Shown piece by piece: positions 9,064 through 17,191 of a DNA stretch of 37,010 nucleotides. The position numbers and the translations under genes are program-made. Source of the stretch: Oscillatoriaceae cyanobacterium M33_DOE_052. Lineage in GTDB: Bacteria; Cyanobacteriota; Cyanobacteriia; Cyanobacteriales; Laspinemataceae. Within the stretch, counting starts at the first letter, position 1. Each line of letters begins with the position of its first letter. Below the pieces are notes generated by a model that ran no database searches, was not told the DNA's origin, and saw nothing but the letters and a program-made list of their open reading frames with translations. Where the stretch lies: the NCBI GenBank assembly GCA_015296065.1, contig DVDU01000291.1:1-37010 (forward strand), written 5' to 3'.

Positions 9064-10065
9064 AAAGCCAATATCTTAGTAACAGGGGGAGCAGGATATA
9101 TCGGCTCCCATGCGGTGTTAGCCTTAAAACAGGCGGGCTATCACCCAGTGATTTTGGATAATTTGGTATATGGGCATAGGGATGTAGTAGAGCGGGCATT
9201 AAAAGTGGAGTTGGTGGAGGGAGATATCAGCGATCGCCCCTTGCTCGATCGCATCTTCGCTACTCACAACATTAGCGCGATCATGCACTTTGCCGCCTAC
9301 GCCTACGTGGGAGAGTCAGTCACAGACCCAGCCAAATACTACCGCAACAACGTCGCAGGCACCCTCACCCTCCTAGAAGCAGCGATCGCAGCCAACGTCA
9401 AAAAAATCGTCTTCTCCTCCACCTGCGCCACCTACGGCATGCCCCAAACCCTTCCCCTCACCGAAGACCATCCCCAAAACCCCATCAACCCCTATGGCAC
9501 CAGCAAACTGATGGTAGAGCGGATGCTCAATGATTTTGATATCGCCTACGGCTTAAAATCCGTCATTTTCCGCTACTTCAACGCCGCTGGCGCCGACCCC
9601 AGTGGCACTTTGGGCGAAGACCATAACCCCGAAACCCACCTCATCCCCTTAGTCCTGCAAACCTGCCTAGGAATGCGCGATTATATCTCCATTTTCGGCA
9701 CCGACTACCCCACCGCCGACGGCACCTGTATCCGCGACTACATCCACGTCAACGACCTAGCCAGTGCCCACATTCTCGGACTAGAATACCTCCTGGCCCT
9801 TGGCAACTCCGACGCTTTTAATTTGGGCGGCGGCGGCGGCTTTTCAGTACAAGAAGTGATAGAAACAACCTTGAAAGTCACCGGCATTCCGGTTAAAACT
9901 GTAGTGACGGAACGGCGACCGGGCGACCCCCCGGTACTGGTGGGTAGCAGCGAGAAAGCTAAGCAAATCCTCGGCTGGTCGCCCCAATACCCGCAGCTAG
10001 AGGAGATCATCGCTCACGCTTGGCAGTGGCATCAGCAGCGCCACGGACAATCGAGTCAAACCTAA
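9058..10065 (+). CDS. galE: UDP-glucose 4-epimerase
   Basis: A 335-residue short-chain dehydrogenase/reductase of the extended type that interconverts UDP-glucose and UDP-galactose with bound NAD. The Rossmann motif TGGAGYIG is at 9-16, the active-site Ser/Thr lies in SSTCATYG (120-127), and the catalytic pair is Tyr146/Lys150 in YGTSK. The typical C-terminal sugar-nucleotide residues (RRPGDPP, LGW) are present. Length matches the family. The start codon lies inside a heptamer repeat whose AAGGA would be the ribosome binding site, yet residue 2 onward aligns normally (KANILVTGGAGYIG). It is first in a plus-strand run with two glycosyltransferases and an ABC exporter, which suggests it supplies galactose for an extracellular glycan. 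Confidence 0.96.
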   Translation: MTKANILVTGGAGYIGSHAVLALKQAGYHPVILDNLVYGHRDVVERALKVELVEGDISDRPLLDRIFATHNISAIMHFAAYAYVGESVTDPAKYYRNNVAGTLTLLEAAIAANVKKIVFSSTCATYGMPQTLPLTEDHPQNPINPYGTSKLMVERMLNDFDIAYGLKSVIFRYFNAAGADPSGTLGEDHNPETHLIPLVLQTCLGMRDYISIFGTDYPTADGTCIRDYIHVNDLASAHILGLEYLLALGNSDAFNLGGGGGFSVQEVIETTLKVTGIPVKTVVTERRPGDPPVLVGSSEKAKQILGWSPQYPQLEEIIAHAWQWHQQRHGQSSQT

Positions 10066-10104
10066 GATTTAAGAGCCGGTCATCCCCACCCTCACCAGTG
10101 AATT

Positions 10105-11160
10105 ATGACTCCACCCGTCTCAATTATTGTCAATTGTTACAATCAAGGTCATTACCTCGCCCGATCGGTAAACAGCGTCCTGACCCAAACTTTTACTGAT
10201 TTGGAATGTATCATCGTTGATGATGGTTCTACCGACAATACCGGCCAAGTAGCAGAAGCGCTAATGGCGGCAGACGGACGGGTGAGATATTGTTATAAAG
10301 AAAATGGTGGCCTACCGGCAGCGCGCAACTTCGGGGTCGCAGCAGCCCAGGGCGAGTGGATTCAATGTTTGGATGCCGATGATTGGATTGACCCAGATAA
10401 AATCAGATTGCAGCTAGATTTGGTAAAATCGCTAAACAACCAGATAAATACTGTATTATATTGCGATTACCAAAGAGTATTTTTTGATGAAAATGATGGC
10501 GTAATTGAAAGCCAGCCCAATGTGATTGGGGCCATGACAGCGCCAGAGTTAATCAGACGCTTGTTATTACCAGATTTTTTGGCTAATTCACCCCATCCCG
10601 CGCTCCAGCAATGTATGCTGATGCACCGCAGTGTGTTGGAGAAAGCGCGATTTCCCGAAGAGATGAAGGCGTTGGGCGATCGATACTTCGCTTTAGACAT
10701 CTTGGTGCAGGGAGCCCAGTTTATTTATGCGCCCATGATTGGCGCTTTTTACACCAAACATAAGTCCAACCGCACCAACAGTTGGCAGTATATGAAAAAC
10801 TACTATCTCAGATTTTATGAAAAAGTTCATCGCGAGCAACCCCACCTGCGGCACCAGTGCGATATTGGTTTAGAATATCTGCTGAATGAAGCCATCCGCG
10901 ATCGGGAGCAAGCCAACTTCGATCGCCTAGTGGCCATAACTGAAACGCCGGTAAATCTTGCCATCTGGGATAAAAAAGTGCCAATTCAAGGAGCGGCTGT
11001 ACTGAAATTCGCCTATGGGGTCAGAAATTTAATCCCCAGTTTTATCCTGTATGAAAAATACCGGGGACCCCGGTCAAAAAAACTACTTTCCTTGGTAACA
11101 AGTCCTTTGTCCTTTGTCCAAAGGTCATTTGACAAGGGACTTAGGACAAGGGACAAGTGA
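10105..11160 (+). CDS. family 2 glycosyltransferase
   Basis: A 351-residue GT-A-fold glycosyltransferase. The N-terminus (VSIIVNCYNQGHYL), the VDDGSTD motif (38-44), the N-GG-xxAARN segment (68-75) and the metal-binding DAD (90-92 in CLDADDW) are all classical GT2 features. No membrane helices are evident, so it probably works at the cytoplasmic face on a lipid carrier. It lies 40 bp after galE. The last 20 or so residues (from about SLVTSPLSFVQ) are encoded by a GACAAGG-type heptamer repeat and are not expected in relatives, so the original stop was probably displaced by repeat insertion. The sugar transferred cannot be deduced. Confidence 0.9.
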   Translation: MTPPVSIIVNCYNQGHYLARSVNSVLTQTFTDLECIIVDDGSTDNTGQVAEALMAADGRVRYCYKENGGLPAARNFGVAAAQGEWIQCLDADDWIDPDKIRLQLDLVKSLNNQINTVLYCDYQRVFFDENDGVIESQPNVIGAMTAPELIRRLLLPDFLANSPHPALQQCMLMHRSVLEKARFPEEMKALGDRYFALDILVQGAQFIYAPMIGAFYTKHKSNRTNSWQYMKNYYLRFYEKVHREQPHLRHQCDIGLEYLLNEAIRDREQANFDRLVAITETPVNLAIWDKKVPIQGAAVLKFAYGVRNLIPSFILYEKYRGPRSKKLLSLVTSPLSFVQRSFDKGLRTRDK

Positions 11161-11166
11161 CAAAAT
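11090..11166. repeat. heptamer repeat inside the 3' end of the GT2 gene
   Basis: The stretch contains gtcctttgtcctttgtcc followed by the complementary-type gacaagggacttaggacaagggacaagtgacaa. It is read in frame as the last 20 or so codons of the glycosyltransferase and provides its TGA stop. Confidence 0.85.
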
Positions 11167-11184
11167 CAGGGGAGGTCAGGGAAA

Positions 11185-12342
11185 TTGAAAATTTCATTAG
11201 TAGTGAGCGACTTATCTGGGGGAGGTGCGATCCGCGCTTTTCTCTTAGCACAAGTGCTGCAAAAACTGAACCATGATGTGGATATCGTGGGATTTCAGTT
11301 TGGCAAAGAACTGTATGCCATCCCGCCAGCGGGAATACTGGTAATGGCTGTACCGGGGCAAAAATACCCCGAATTCATGTTCCAAGCCAGCTCCCTGTTG
11401 TCAAAAATCTATGGGGATGTGATTTACGCCGTCAAACCCAAACCCTCCAGCTTTGGGTTGTCCCTACTGAAAAAATTTTCCCAGGGGGGGCGTCCGCTAC
11501 TGCTGGATATGGATGACTGGGAAATGAGTTGGTATGGCGGCGATGAGTGGCACTATCGCCCCTCGCCAAAGCAACTGTATCGGGATATATTCAAACCAAA
11601 CGGCCAGCTCCGCGAGCCGGATCATCCCCTGTACGTAAAATTCATGGAAAAGCTGGTATCTTACGCCGATGCCATCACTGTAGATACCAGTTTTTTGCAA
11701 AACCGGTTTGGGGGCCTGTATGTCCCTAATGGCAAAGATACCGAGATGTTCGACCCCCAAAAGTACGACTCCGAAAAAAGCCGGGAGCTTTATGGGCTGT
11801 CTGGGTATAGAATTTTAATGTTTCCGGGGGCGCCACGTCCCCATAAGGGGGTCGAAGATGTACTACAGGCCCTGGATCTGCTGAATGAGCCAGACTTGCG
11901 GTTGGCGATCGTGGGGGGTAGTCCCTATGATGACTATGACGATCGCCTCATGCAACAATGGGGAAGGTGGATCGTAAAACTGCCCAAGTGCCCCGTAGAG
12001 GAGATGCCCCAAGTGGTAGCCGCCGCCCATGTGGTGGTAGTTCCCCAGCGGGATACCCTCACAGCTCAAGCCCAGTTTCCCCTGAAACTCACTGATGGGA
12101 TGGCAATGGCCAAACCAGTTTTATCCACCAGGGTGGGGGACATCCCCGAAATTTTAGGCGACACCGGTTATTTAGTTGCGCCTAGTTCTCCCGAACAAAT
12201 TGCCGCACAAATTGCCTTGATCTTTGCTGACTTAGAAGCGGCAGCACAACAAGGTATCAGAGCCAGAGCAAGATGTGTAAAATACTACAGTCTAGAGGCA
12301 ATGGCAATTACCATCGCAAGCGCGATTTCTCAATGTCAATAA
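11185..12342 (+). CDS. family 4-type glycosyltransferase
   Basis: A 385-residue GT-B-fold enzyme. The N-terminal domain begins KISLVVSDLSGGGAIRAF, typical of retaining GT4 enzymes. The C-terminal donor domain has FPGAPRPHKGVEDVL and the C-terminal signature FPLKLTDGMAMAKPVLS...GDIPEIL, with E/K-type nucleotide-sugar contacts in that region. The start is TTG at 11185, 24 bp after the preceding stop, with GGAGG at 11171-11175 as the ribosome binding site; no ATG fits better. It follows the GT2 gene directly and probably acts in the same glycan pathway. Donor and acceptor are unknown. Confidence 0.9.
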   Translation: MKISLVVSDLSGGGAIRAFLLAQVLQKLNHDVDIVGFQFGKELYAIPPAGILVMAVPGQKYPEFMFQASSLLSKIYGDVIYAVKPKPSSFGLSLLKKFSQGGRPLLLDMDDWEMSWYGGDEWHYRPSPKQLYRDIFKPNGQLREPDHPLYVKFMEKLVSYADAITVDTSFLQNRFGGLYVPNGKDTEMFDPQKYDSEKSRELYGLSGYRILMFPGAPRPHKGVEDVLQALDLLNEPDLRLAIVGGSPYDDYDDRLMQQWGRWIVKLPKCPVEEMPQVVAAAHVVVVPQRDTLTAQAQFPLKLTDGMAMAKPVLSTRVGDIPEILGDTGYLVAPSSPEQIAAQIALIFADLEAAAQQGIRARARCVKYYSLEAMAITIASAISQCQ

Positions 12343-12542
12343 ATTTAATTGATGACATGTTCCTGGCGCCCGCCCTGATGCTCCTCCCGATGGCATTGAG
12401 GCGCAACACCCGCCCCACCTTGAATCTTCTGGGCAAGATGGGGAAATTTCGGCGAGAGGTGGTAGAGTATATAAACCGGCTTTCTCAGAACAGCAACTCC
12501 AGTCTAACCGGTTTGTCGGTTAGGAAATCCGGTTTCTTGTAG
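12333..12542 (+). CDS. doubtful small ORF (69 residues) overlapping GT4 and ABC genes
   Basis: An ATG lies in ATGTCAATAA, overlapping the stop of the glycosyltransferase gene by 10 bases, an arrangement that would allow translational coupling. The product has a hydrophobic patch (DDMFLAPALMLLPMAL) followed by a basic part. The last 20 residues come from an imperfect hairpin repeat (accggtttgt...aaatccggttt). I recognise no family. It could equally be untranslated spacer between the glycosyltransferase and exporter genes. Confidence 0.3.
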   Translation: MSINLIDDMFLAPALMLLPMALRRNTRPTLNLLGKMGKFRREVVEYINRLSQNSNSSLTGLSVRKSGFL

Positions 12543-12559
12543 TGGGCAGGAAATATTGC

Positions 12560-14578
12560 ATGTCTCCATATCAGCTTCTCCTGCAATTCGCTCGCCGACA
12601 GCCCGGATGGATCATTTTGACTGTAATTCTGGGCTGGTCTGGGGCACTGTTTAATGGGGCCAGTACTACCCTGCTGGTGCCCCTGGTTTTGGGGTTTTTG
12701 GGTCAAGAGGTGAAGCTAGAAGGCGCGCCCCCTTTTATGCAGACCATTATGTCCATGTTTGATAGTGTATCAGAAAACTATCGATTCTGGCTGATGACAG
12801 GGGCGATCGTCCTCGCCATTGTGTTAAAAAATGCCTCCACCTACGCTAGCACTTTAGCCTCTACTTATTTATCAAAAGCACTGGTTAAAGATATCCGCAT
12901 CGCTGGCATTAAACTGCTCTTGGATGTAGATATTGATTTTTACTATAAGACTAAAGTAGGCGATATTGTCAACTGTGTTGGCCAAGAAGTGTCCCGCGCT
13001 GCTGGAGCAATTCGGGTAGCCATTCAAATGCTGACCCTGGTCATCACAATTCTGGTGTTTGTGGCCATCTTGCTGTCCATATCATGGCAGTTAACCCTGG
13101 CTTCCACCTTGGCGCTAATCATGGTGCCCGCAATTGGCCAGTATTGTGTCAAAAAATCCCAGGAATTTGGCGAGTTGCTGTCCGAGTCATCGAAAAAATT
13201 TTCCAGCGCGTTTATAGAAATTTTAAATGGCATTCGGTTGGTGAAATCTAGCAGCAATGAAGAACGGGAGTACCACAAGCTGGTCAAATTGATTGAAGCG
13301 CGAGAAACCGCCGAAGTCCAATCAGAAAAAATCTATGCCATCATTGGACCGATCAATGAAGTCACCGGTTTAGGCGCCCTGCTGATTATTATTGCTGTGG
13401 GGCGCGTCATTTTCGCGGACAGGATTGAGTCCCTATCCACAATTTTGCTCACCTACCTGTTCGTACTTAACCGGTTGATTCCTATCATCGGTCAGCTCAA
13501 TAACACCCGCAGCCGGTTTGCCAACGTCGTGCCCAGCACCATAATCATTAATGAATTTTTGCGCCGCGATGATAAACAGGTGATGAAAAATGGCACGATT
13601 CCTTACACCAAATTAGATAAAGGCATCCGATTTGAGGAAGTTTCTTTCGCTTATCCCGGTCACGATGAATTGGTTTTAGACCAGATAGACTTATGGCTGC
13701 CCAAGGGCACCACCTTGGCGCTGGTGGGTGGTTCAGGGGCGGGTAAATCAACTTTAGCAGATTTGGTGCCAAGATTTTATGACCCCACAGAGGGGCGCAT
13801 CACCATCGACGGCATCGATTTGAGAGATTACGACATGAAAAGCGTCCGGCGGGCAATGGGTATTGTCAGTCAGGACACGTTTTTGTTTAATGATTCAGTG
13901 CGAGCTAATATTGCCTATGCCAAACCTGATGCTACGGATGAGGAAGTAATTCAAGCGGCAAAATTGGCGAATGCCTATGATTTTATCATGCACCTGCCCG
14001 AAGGGTTTGAGACCATGATTGGCGATCGCGGCGTCCTCCTGTCTGGGGGGCAAAGACAACGCCTCGCCATTGCCAGGGCCTTGTTGAGCGAACCAGATAT
14101 TTTGATTCTCGACGAAGCCACCAGCGCCTTAGATACGGTATCGGAGCATTTGGTGCAACAGGCGATCGAAAACCTGCGACGAGATCGTACCACCCTAGTC
14201 ATTGCTCACCGCCTTTCCACCGTCCAAAAAGCCGATCAAATCGCCGTCCTAGAAAAAGGGCGCCTCGTCGAACTAGGCACCCATGAAGAACTCCTCACCA
14301 AAGGCGGCTACTACAACCGGCTCTATTCCCTGCAATTTACCAGCGACTCCCAAGAGCTGATGCTGAAAAAAGCTCGTAATGAAACCCTCATCAGCACCTC
14401 CTATGAAATCCGCACCCGCCTTAACCCCATGATCGGTTTTCTCCGCTTGCTGGTAGATGAAGTAGTAGATTCCGTGGAAGAACGCAGCGAACTAACCCAA
14501 GAATCCTACGAATCCGCCATCCGACTCCTGAAAACCCTGGAATTCCTGGAAAACAGCGCCAAACTTCAGCTTAAATAA
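12560..14578 (+). CDS. ABC exporter (MsbA/HepA-like) with DHp-like tail
   Basis: A 672-residue fused half-transporter: a six-helix exporter domain (about 1-320), then a nucleotide-binding domain with Walker A GGSGAGKST (about 391-399), signature LSGGQRQR, Walker B LILDEATSALD and H-loop IAHRLST. This type flips lipid-linked glycans or polysaccharides; in heterocystous cyanobacteria HepA of this class serves the envelope polysaccharide. The frame opens with GTG at 12542, but ATG at 12560 has AGGAAA properly spaced and gives the usual N-terminus (MSPYQLLLQF). After the nucleotide-binding domain comes an extra segment of about 70 residues that resembles a histidine kinase dimerisation helix but has Tyr615 where the phospho-His would be. 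It follows two glycosyltransferase genes, consistent with glycan export. Confidence 0.92.
   Translation: MSPYQLLLQFARRQPGWIILTVILGWSGALFNGASTTLLVPLVLGFLGQEVKLEGAPPFMQTIMSMFDSVSENYRFWLMTGAIVLAIVLKNASTYASTLASTYLSKALVKDIRIAGIKLLLDVDIDFYYKTKVGDIVNCVGQEVSRAAGAIRVAIQMLTLVITILVFVAILLSISWQLTLASTLALIMVPAIGQYCVKKSQEFGELLSESSKKFSSAFIEILNGIRLVKSSSNEEREYHKLVKLIEARETAEVQSEKIYAIIGPINEVTGLGALLIIIAVGRVIFADRIESLSTILLTYLFVLNRLIPIIGQLNNTRSRFANVVPSTIIINEFLRRDDKQVMKNGTIPYTKLDKGIRFEEVSFAYPGHDELVLDQIDLWLPKGTTLALVGGSGAGKSTLADLVPRFYDPTEGRITIDGIDLRDYDMKSVRRAMGIVSQDTFLFNDSVRANIAYAKPDATDEEVIQAAKLANAYDFIMHLPEGFETMIGDRGVLLSGGQRQRLAIARALLSEPDILILDEATSALDTVSEHLVQQAIENLRRDRTTLVIAHRLSTVQKADQIAVLEKGRLVELGTHEELLTKGGYYNRLYSLQFTSDSQELMLKKARNETLISTSYEIRTRLNPMIGFLRLLVDEVVDSVEERSELTQESYESAIRLLKTLEFLENSAKLQLK
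14366..14575 (+). other. HisKA (DHp)-like C-terminal tail lacking the phospho-histidine
   Basis: Residues about 603-667 of the exporter read ARNETLISTSYEIRTRLNPM, then IGFLRLLVDEVVD and a second helix (ESYESAIRLLKTLEFLEN). The pattern S-x-E-I-R-T-x-L-N-x-M-I-G-F-L matches a histidine kinase H-box, with Tyr in place of His and Arg in place of the usual Pro. No ATP-binding kinase domain follows. The likeness is by eye. It may be a dimerisation or docking element. Confidence 0.55.
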
Positions 14579-14665
14579 AGTGAATAGTGAATAGTGAATA
14601 GTGAAAAGGGAGAATTTCACTCTCCCCTGCACCCCTGCACCCCTGCACCCCTGCACCCCTGCGCC
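14576..14665. repeat. gtgaata heptamers and acccctgc octamers
   Basis: The heptamer gtgaata is repeated over 14578-14605, then the octamer acccctgc over about 14625-14662. The octamers run into the 3' end of the minus-strand Nudix gene and encode its tail (AQGCRGAGVQGCRGE). Confidence 0.85.
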
Positions 14666-15087
14666 TCTGCTCCTCTCCCCCGCCACTGGCGGAGAGCCTC
14701 GATAATTTTCACATTGGCGGGGGGGAAGGTAAACTGCTCGATTTCATCGAGGCGAACCCAGCGCACCTCGGCGCATTCCAAAGGTCGGGGCTCCCCTTCT
14801 AAGTGACGACAGTGATGGACGTTGAGGGTGACTTTAAATTGCTCGTAATCGTACTCCACCACAATCAGACGATCGCCCACAGCAATCCCAATCCCCAACT
14901 CCTCCCGAATTTCCCGCTCAATACAAGCCTCCACCGTCTCCCCCGGTTCCAGTTTCCCCCCTGGAAACTCCCACAAACCACCAAATACCCCCTTGGGCAA
15001 CCGGCGGTCAATCAAAAACTCGCCTCGATCGTTCCAAATTACCGCCACCCCAATCTGCTTGTGGGGTCCAGAAACAGTTTCCTTCAT
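14617..15087 (-). CDS. mutT: Nudix hydrolase, MutT-type (8-oxo-dGTP diphosphatase)
   Basis: A 156-residue Nudix enzyme likely to hydrolyse oxidised nucleotides such as 8-oxo-dGTP. The Nudix box is complete (residues 44-66: G-x5-E-x7-REIREELGI within GKLEPGETVEAC...). The flanking segments IGVAVIWNDRGEFLIDRRLPKG and GLWEFPGG are characteristic of MutT. The frame opens at 15111, but the Met at 15087 begins the family-like sequence. The last 20 or so residues (RGRGAEAQGCRGAGVQGCRGE) are encoded by the octamer repeat and are surely not functional sequence. The gene converges on the ABC exporter. Confidence 0.9.
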   Translation of the reverse strand: MKETVSGPHKQIGVAVIWNDRGEFLIDRRLPKGVFGGLWEFPGGKLEPGETVEACIEREIREELGIGIAVGDRLIVVEYDYEQFKVTLNVHHCRHLEGEPRPLECAEVRWVRLDEIEQFTFPPANVKIIEALRQWRGRGAEAQGCRGAGVQGCRGE

Positions 15088-15164
15088 TAAACCATCCCAT
15101 AAAAAAACCAATCAGGCAACCCCGACTGGCAGCCTGCATCCTTAGTTTTATCAGTTGTTTGCCC

Positions 15165-15215
15165 CAAGGTTAGGGGATGCCCCAGCAACACTCTCAAGGA
15201 GCATCCCAAACCTTG
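15165..15215 (-). terminator. hairpin downstream of the DUF760 gene
   Basis: The arms CAAGGTTAGGGGATGC (15165-15180) and GCATCCCAAACCTTG (15201-15215) pair over about 14 bases with small internal mismatches. They begin just after the stop codon of the minus-strand DUF760 gene. There is no strong T-run, so termination is inferred from position and stability. Confidence 0.65.
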
Positions 15216-15216
15216 A

Positions 15217-15561
15217 TTACTCAGCCGCTGGGGTATTGGCTTCCGCCGCTTGCAACCCAATTTCAAAACTCATCCGCTGCTCCGCATTGCGCAGAAAGTA
15301 GCCACTCATCATCGCCGAAGCTAACAGCCTACCCAGATGCTCCCGGCTGGTTGTGATCGTAATGCCGAAGTGTTCCGGAGGCAAATGCCCCAACAGTCCC
15401 ACGATATTTCTTTCCATGAGTTGAAAAACTTCCTGAGAACCAGGCTTGGAAAGCTGAGAAATCGTTTCTGGGCTCAGAGATTGCACATACTGCCAAAGCA
15501 AATTGTTACCTTCCCCTTCGGGATTGACGAACTCTGGCGGGCGCTGGGATGGATGAAACAT
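15217..15561 (-). CDS. DUF760 family protein
   Basis: A 114-residue soluble protein of the DUF760 family, known from cyanobacteria and plant chloroplasts and without an established function. Family-like stretches are LWQYVQSLSPETISQLSKP, MERNIVGLLGHLPPEHF and TTSREHLGRLLASAMMSGYFLRNAEQRM. Length fits the small cyanobacterial members. An AGGAGG lies nine bases or so upstream of the ATG, which fixes the start. A hairpin follows the stop. No neighbour gives a functional hint. Confidence 0.88.
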   Translation of the reverse strand: MFHPSQRPPEFVNPEGEGNNLLWQYVQSLSPETISQLSKPGSQEVFQLMERNIVGLLGHLPPEHFGITITTSREHLGRLLASAMMSGYFLRNAEQRMSFEIGLQAAEANTPAAE

Positions 15562-16041
15562 TTCTTACCTCCTATGATGCTCTCCTGTGAGAGTGCGAGA
15601 CAGTTGGTGAATTGCCGGATATTCGCCACCGCGCTTTTATCCGAGCCGCAACACTCTAGTGGTCAACAAAGGTCGCCTTGGAAGGGCGCCAACATATTCA
15701 ATTTAGCAAGCTGCTTCAGACTGCCAAGTAGGTCTAACCGAACCCCTCTCTACGGGTTATCTGCCTCTATCCTAACCTTTTTCTATCACAGGCAAATGGG
15801 GAAACTACGGGAAATTGTCCTTACAGGTACTTTTTTCTGCCCCGATCGCCCTGTGGCGTTTCGTTTTTGGGCGTCGCATCAGCATCGTCTCCCATCTCTC
15901 CCCATCCCTCAGCCGGGGAGGAATCCCCAGAATCAAGACCAACGATACCCATGTCCTTAGTCCCCCCTTTCTGCCTTACAATCAAACATCATCCCTCCCA
16001 GAAATGGGGTATGTCAGCAATCAAGACCACGGATATCACCA
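15562..16041. other. 480-bp divergent intergenic region
   Basis: This lies between the minus-strand DUF760 gene and the plus-strand nuclease gene, so it should hold both promoters. The plus-strand open frame that crosses it (15337-15960) is mostly antisense to DUF760 and matches nothing. No repeats of the window's families and no RNA gene were seen. Confidence 0.5.
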
Positions 16042-17079
16042 GTGACTGTAGCCACCTTAACCCAAATTTTAGCCCTCGTGGGCAAGCTAGACGACGCCGG
16101 AGCCGCTGATACCCCTCGGATGCGGTTTCGTAGCTATTTGCAATCCCACATTACCGACATTGGCCAAATCCGCGCCTGGATTGGGGAATGCCTTGATAAT
16201 TCCGGCGACCAATACAGCCGCGCTCTCCAAGATACGGTCAATCGTCTGGGAGAATTGCTCGGGTTTCAAGTCACCTACGGACGCTATCAGGGGGTCCGGG
16301 GAGAAATTGGCTTTGACGGTCACTGGGTATCTCCATCAAAAGACTTTCATATTGTCGCCGAAGTCAAAACCAGCGAAGTTTATCCCATCAAAACCTCTGC
16401 CTTAGTTGGTTATATAGATGCCTTGATTTCCGACCATCGCATCCCTAGCCGAGACCAAGCCTCGGGACTGTACATCGTGGGACGATCGACCCCCGAAATC
16501 AGCCAACTAGAAAACAGCATTCTGGCTGAAAGGCGCACCGACCAACTCCGGATTATCTCCGTCCATTCCCTCCTCACCTTGGGGGAAATGATGGAAAAGC
16601 AAAGCCTTAATCACGCTGATATCCTATCCTTAATCATTCCCGCCAGCCCCCGCATTGACAGCATTGTAGGATTAATGGCAAGATTTGCCGGGTATTTGCC
16701 CCCAGAGGATTATGATGCAGAAACACCAGATATCGATGATGAATCCCAGTCTAATCTCGACGAACCCAACTCCCAAAAACGCTTACATAAAAGCGTAATC
16801 ACTCCTCAATCTGCTTATGAAATACCTATCCTCAAAGCGTTAGATGAATTAGGCGGTAGCGGCAAAAAGAAAGATGTACTCAAGCGGGTAGGGGAATTGA
16901 TGCAAGATATGTTACCAGAAATAGACTATGAAATATTACCCTCTACTGGCGAGCAACGCTGGTATAATACGGCTGCTTGGGCGCGTAATACTCTGATTAA
17001 AAAAGGGCTAGTAAAAAATGATTCCCCCCGTGGATTGTGGGAAATTAGTGATGAGGGCAAGCGGTATTTAGGCGGATAA
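16042..17079 (+). CDS. PD-(D/E)XK nuclease with C-terminal Mrr_N-like winged helix
   Basis: A 345-residue protein, probably a restriction or defence nuclease. The N-terminal half ends a restriction-endonuclease core: Glu88 in GEIGFDG, Asp92, and the Glu107-Val-Lys109 pair in FHIVAEVKTS, a good D...ExK metal-binding site. An acidic linker (about 222-245) follows. Residues about 257-345 (AYEIPILKALDELGGSGKKKDVLKRV..., RWYNTAAWARNTLIKKGLV, GLWEISDEGKRYL) resemble the winged helix usually found at the N-terminus of Mrr proteins, so the order is reversed here. The start is GTG. No methyltransferase or helicase is adjacent, so it is solitary; a modification-dependent enzyme would fit, but that is inference. 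Confidence 0.78.
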   Translation: MTVATLTQILALVGKLDDAGAADTPRMRFRSYLQSHITDIGQIRAWIGECLDNSGDQYSRALQDTVNRLGELLGFQVTYGRYQGVRGEIGFDGHWVSPSKDFHIVAEVKTSEVYPIKTSALVGYIDALISDHRIPSRDQASGLYIVGRSTPEISQLENSILAERRTDQLRIISVHSLLTLGEMMEKQSLNHADILSLIIPASPRIDSIVGLMARFAGYLPPEDYDAETPDIDDESQSNLDEPNSQKRLHKSVITPQSAYEIPILKALDELGGSGKKKDVLKRVGELMQDMLPEIDYEILPSTGEQRWYNTAAWARNTLIKKGLVKNDSPRGLWEISDEGKRYLGG

Positions 17080-17084
17080 TTTTT

Positions 17085-17131
17085 AGGTAGTCATTGGCCA
17101 TTAGTCACTTTTCACTTTTGCTTTGTCACTG
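17085..17131. repeat. degenerate gtcattgg/gtcacttt repeats
   Basis: Degraded members of the gtcattt heptamer family (tagtcattggccattagtcactttt) lie between the nuclease stop codon and the terminator hairpin. Confidence 0.6.
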
Positions 17132-17137
17132 GGAAAA

Positions 17138-17188
17138 GAAACCGGGTTTCTGGGAAAGCCTTCGACTTTCTTGAGAAACCCGGTTTCT
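17138..17188. terminator. inverted repeat AGAAACCGGGTTTCT...AGAAACCCGGTTTCT
   Basis: The arms 17138-17152 and 17174-17188 are exact reverse complements, and the inner GGGAAAG...CTTTCTT extends the stem. It sits between the convergent nuclease and sigma factor genes, four bases from the sigma factor stop, so it probably terminates both. It belongs to the dispersed CCGGTTTCT repeats; a related imperfect copy lies at about 12513-12537. Confidence 0.8.
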
Positions 17189-17191
17189 GCC

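Noticed and set aside
8958-9198. Minus-strand frame (8942-9199) across the heptamers upstream of galE
   Set aside because: A low-complexity translation of the repeat plus antisense galE; no independent support.
12542-12559. GTG at 12542 as start of the ABC exporter
   Set aside because: It would place the start in the stop codon of the preceding small ORF without a ribosome binding site; the ATG at 12560 has AGGAAA and a family-like N-terminus.
15337-15960. 207-codon plus-strand frame
   Set aside because: Mostly antisense to the well-supported DUF760 gene; no domain is recognisable.
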